Of a stretch of DNA of 64,000 nucleotides, positions 63,109 to 64,000 are shown one piece after another. The notes beneath the pieces are model-generated. The model was not told where the DNA came from. It did not search any database and was given only the letters and a program-made list of their open reading frames with translations. Within the stretch, counting starts at the first letter, position 1. Each line of letters begins with the position of its first letter. Origin of the DNA: Sphingopyxis sp. LC363. GTDB lineage: Bacteria > Pseudomonadota > Alphaproteobacteria > Sphingomonadales > Sphingomonadaceae. The stretch is from positions 45,163 to 109,162 of the forward strand of contig NZ_JNFC01000002.1 of assembly GCF_000756385.1 (NCBI RefSeq), read 5' to 3'. A program made the position numbers and the translations under genes.

Positions 63109-63912
63109 TTATCGACCCTTGAACGCGGTCTTGCGCTTCTGCTGGAATGCCATGATGCCTTCCATCGCGTCGGCGCTGTTGCCCGCGATATACTGTCCCT
63201 TGGCTTCGGCATCGAGCGTTTCCGAATAGCTTTGCGACAATCCTTCGCGCAGCACACGGCGCATCGTACCGAGCGACACCGTCGGGCCGTTCGCGAGCCG
63301 CGCCGCGAGCGCCTTCGCCTCGGTCATCAGCTCGGCGTCCTCGACGCATTTATAGATCAGGCCCCAGTCGGCGGCCTGCTCGGCTCCGATCTTCTCGCCC
63401 AGCATCATCATCTGCGTCGCGCGCGGCAGGCCGATCAGGCGCGGCAGCAACCACGACGAACCGCCGTCGGGAACCAGCCCGATGTTGACGAACGCCTGCA
63501 GGAAATAAGCGCTCTTGCCCGCGATCGTGAAATCGCCCGACAGGCCGAAGCTGCACCCGACCCCCGCCGCGGGGCCGTTGACCGCGACGACCACCGGAAC
63601 CTCGACATTGGCGAGCGCCAGCAGCATCGGGTTATAATGGTTGCGCAGCGCCTTGCGGCTGTTGGCGCCGCCGCCGACCGCCGACCCGCTGCGATCGCCC
63701 GCAAGGTCCGCACCCGAACAGAAACCGCGTCCCTCGCCGGTGATCAGCAGCGCGCGCGCGCCCAGAATGGGCAGGTAATCGAGCGCCGCGCGAATGTCGT
63801 CGGCCATCGCGGGCGGCATCGAATTGAGCCGGTCGGGGCGATTGAGGGTGATCGTCGCGACATGGTCGGCGACGTCGAACTTGATCGTGTCGAAGCTGGG
63901 AACATCGGTCAT
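63109..63912 (-). CDS. Enoyl-CoA hydratase/isomerase family protein
   Basis: A 267-aa crotonase-fold enzyme. The oxyanion segments GEGRGFCSGADLAG and NGPAAGVGCSFGLSGD are present; a further glutamate-containing region reads VNIGLVPDGGSSWLLPRL, where Asp replaces the second catalytic Glu of classical hydratases, as in PaaG-type isomerases. The ATG at 63912 is chosen at the family N-terminus. A perfect palindrome lies about 30 bp upstream. Confidence 0.9.
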   Translation of the reverse strand: MTDVPSFDTIKFDVADHVATITLNRPDRLNSMPPAMADDIRAALDYLPILGARALLITGEGRGFCSGADLAGDRSGSAVGGGANSRKALRNHYNPMLLALANVEVPVVVAVNGPAAGVGCSFGLSGDFTIAGKSAYFLQAFVNIGLVPDGGSSWLLPRLIGLPRATQMMMLGEKIGAEQAADWGLIYKCVEDAELMTEAKALAARLANGPTVSLGTMRRVLREGLSQSYSETLDAEAKGQYIAGNSADAMEGIMAFQQKRKTAFKGR

Positions 63913-63941
63913 GGGGAAGAATCCTCTCGCGGGTGCTTTAC

Positions 63942-63959
63942 CTTTACGTTCACGTAAAG
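63942..63959. promoter_or_regulatory. Operator palindrome upstream of the enoyl-CoA hydratase gene
   Basis: CTTTACGT-TC-ACGTAAAG is a perfect 8-bp inverted repeat with a 2-base spacer. It resembles the TTTACGT-N2-ACGTAAA sites of MerR-family LiuR regulators of branched-chain acid and acyl-CoA catabolism, which fits the downstream gene; the regulator itself is outside this window. Confidence 0.6.
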
Positions 63960-64000
63960 ATGTGACGCATTTGGGAGGGGAGTGCAAGGGGGAGGGGGGA

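Overview
The window reads as chromosomal DNA of a GC-rich alphaproteobacterium of the order Sphingomonadales, most likely Sphingopyxis or a close relative. Support comes from the abundance of TonB-dependent receptors, the aroA-cmk-rpsA-ihfB gene order, a TIGR02300-type zinc-ribbon protein, a cyoABCD-SURF1-RegB-RegA block, and dispersed palindromic intergenic repeats of a type I associate with sphingomonads. The genus is inferred from protein character, not from a database match.

Region 1 (0-18 kb) is a catabolic locus. A SnoaL-like protein is divergent from a cytochrome P450 and an FMN 2-hydroxyacid oxidase. An AraC-type regulator is divergent from a TonB-dependent receptor. After a clear terminator comes a tightly coupled operon: a second SnoaL-like protein, a Rieske ferredoxin, an FAD 2-hydroxyacid dehydrogenase, a GST, a fused indolepyruvate ferredoxin oxidoreductase, an aldehyde dehydrogenase, an SDR, an EthD-like protein, an MFS carrier and an SMR protein. 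A convergent NAD 2-hydroxyacid dehydrogenase closes the locus. Three unrelated 2-hydroxyacid-oxidising enzymes plus a 2-oxoacid:ferredoxin oxidoreductase suggest uptake and oxidation of a hydroxy acid (perhaps aryl-lactate-like) to an acyl-CoA. The substrate is not known.

Region 2 (19-35.3 kb) looks like an old integrated island. It starts with a frameshifted P4-type integrase relic beside an AT-rich attachment-like sequence and ends with a related sequence at 35.2 kb. Cargo: a TonB receptor coupled to a Tat-exported PLP enzyme; a FecI-FecR-receptor-FAD oxidoreductase signalling/uptake unit; a compact arsR-arsI-arsC-aqpS arsenic operon without an efflux pump; a PhoX-like Tat lipoprotein; a relic of a SulP transporter; and an SMP-30-like lactonase.

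Region 3 (35.3-64 kb) is mainly core chromosome: a hypothetical protein, an acyl-CoA dehydrogenase with a LysR regulator and an operator-like palindrome, an MHS-family transporter, the cytochrome bo3 operon running through SURF1 into the RegB/RegA redox system, a prolyl oligopeptidase, a DUF4112 protein, a peptide-binding lipoprotein, an alpha/beta hydrolase, tRNA-Leu, an ABC exporter, ihfB, rpsA, cmk, aroA, a TIGR02300 protein, tRNA-Ala, an Rrf2 regulator, two exported proteins (one ClpP-like), a broken gene in an AT-rich patch, an HD-domain protein and an enoyl-CoA hydratase preceded by a perfect palindrome. Four ~76-bp or half-length palindromic repeats and two other repeat families lie between the genes.
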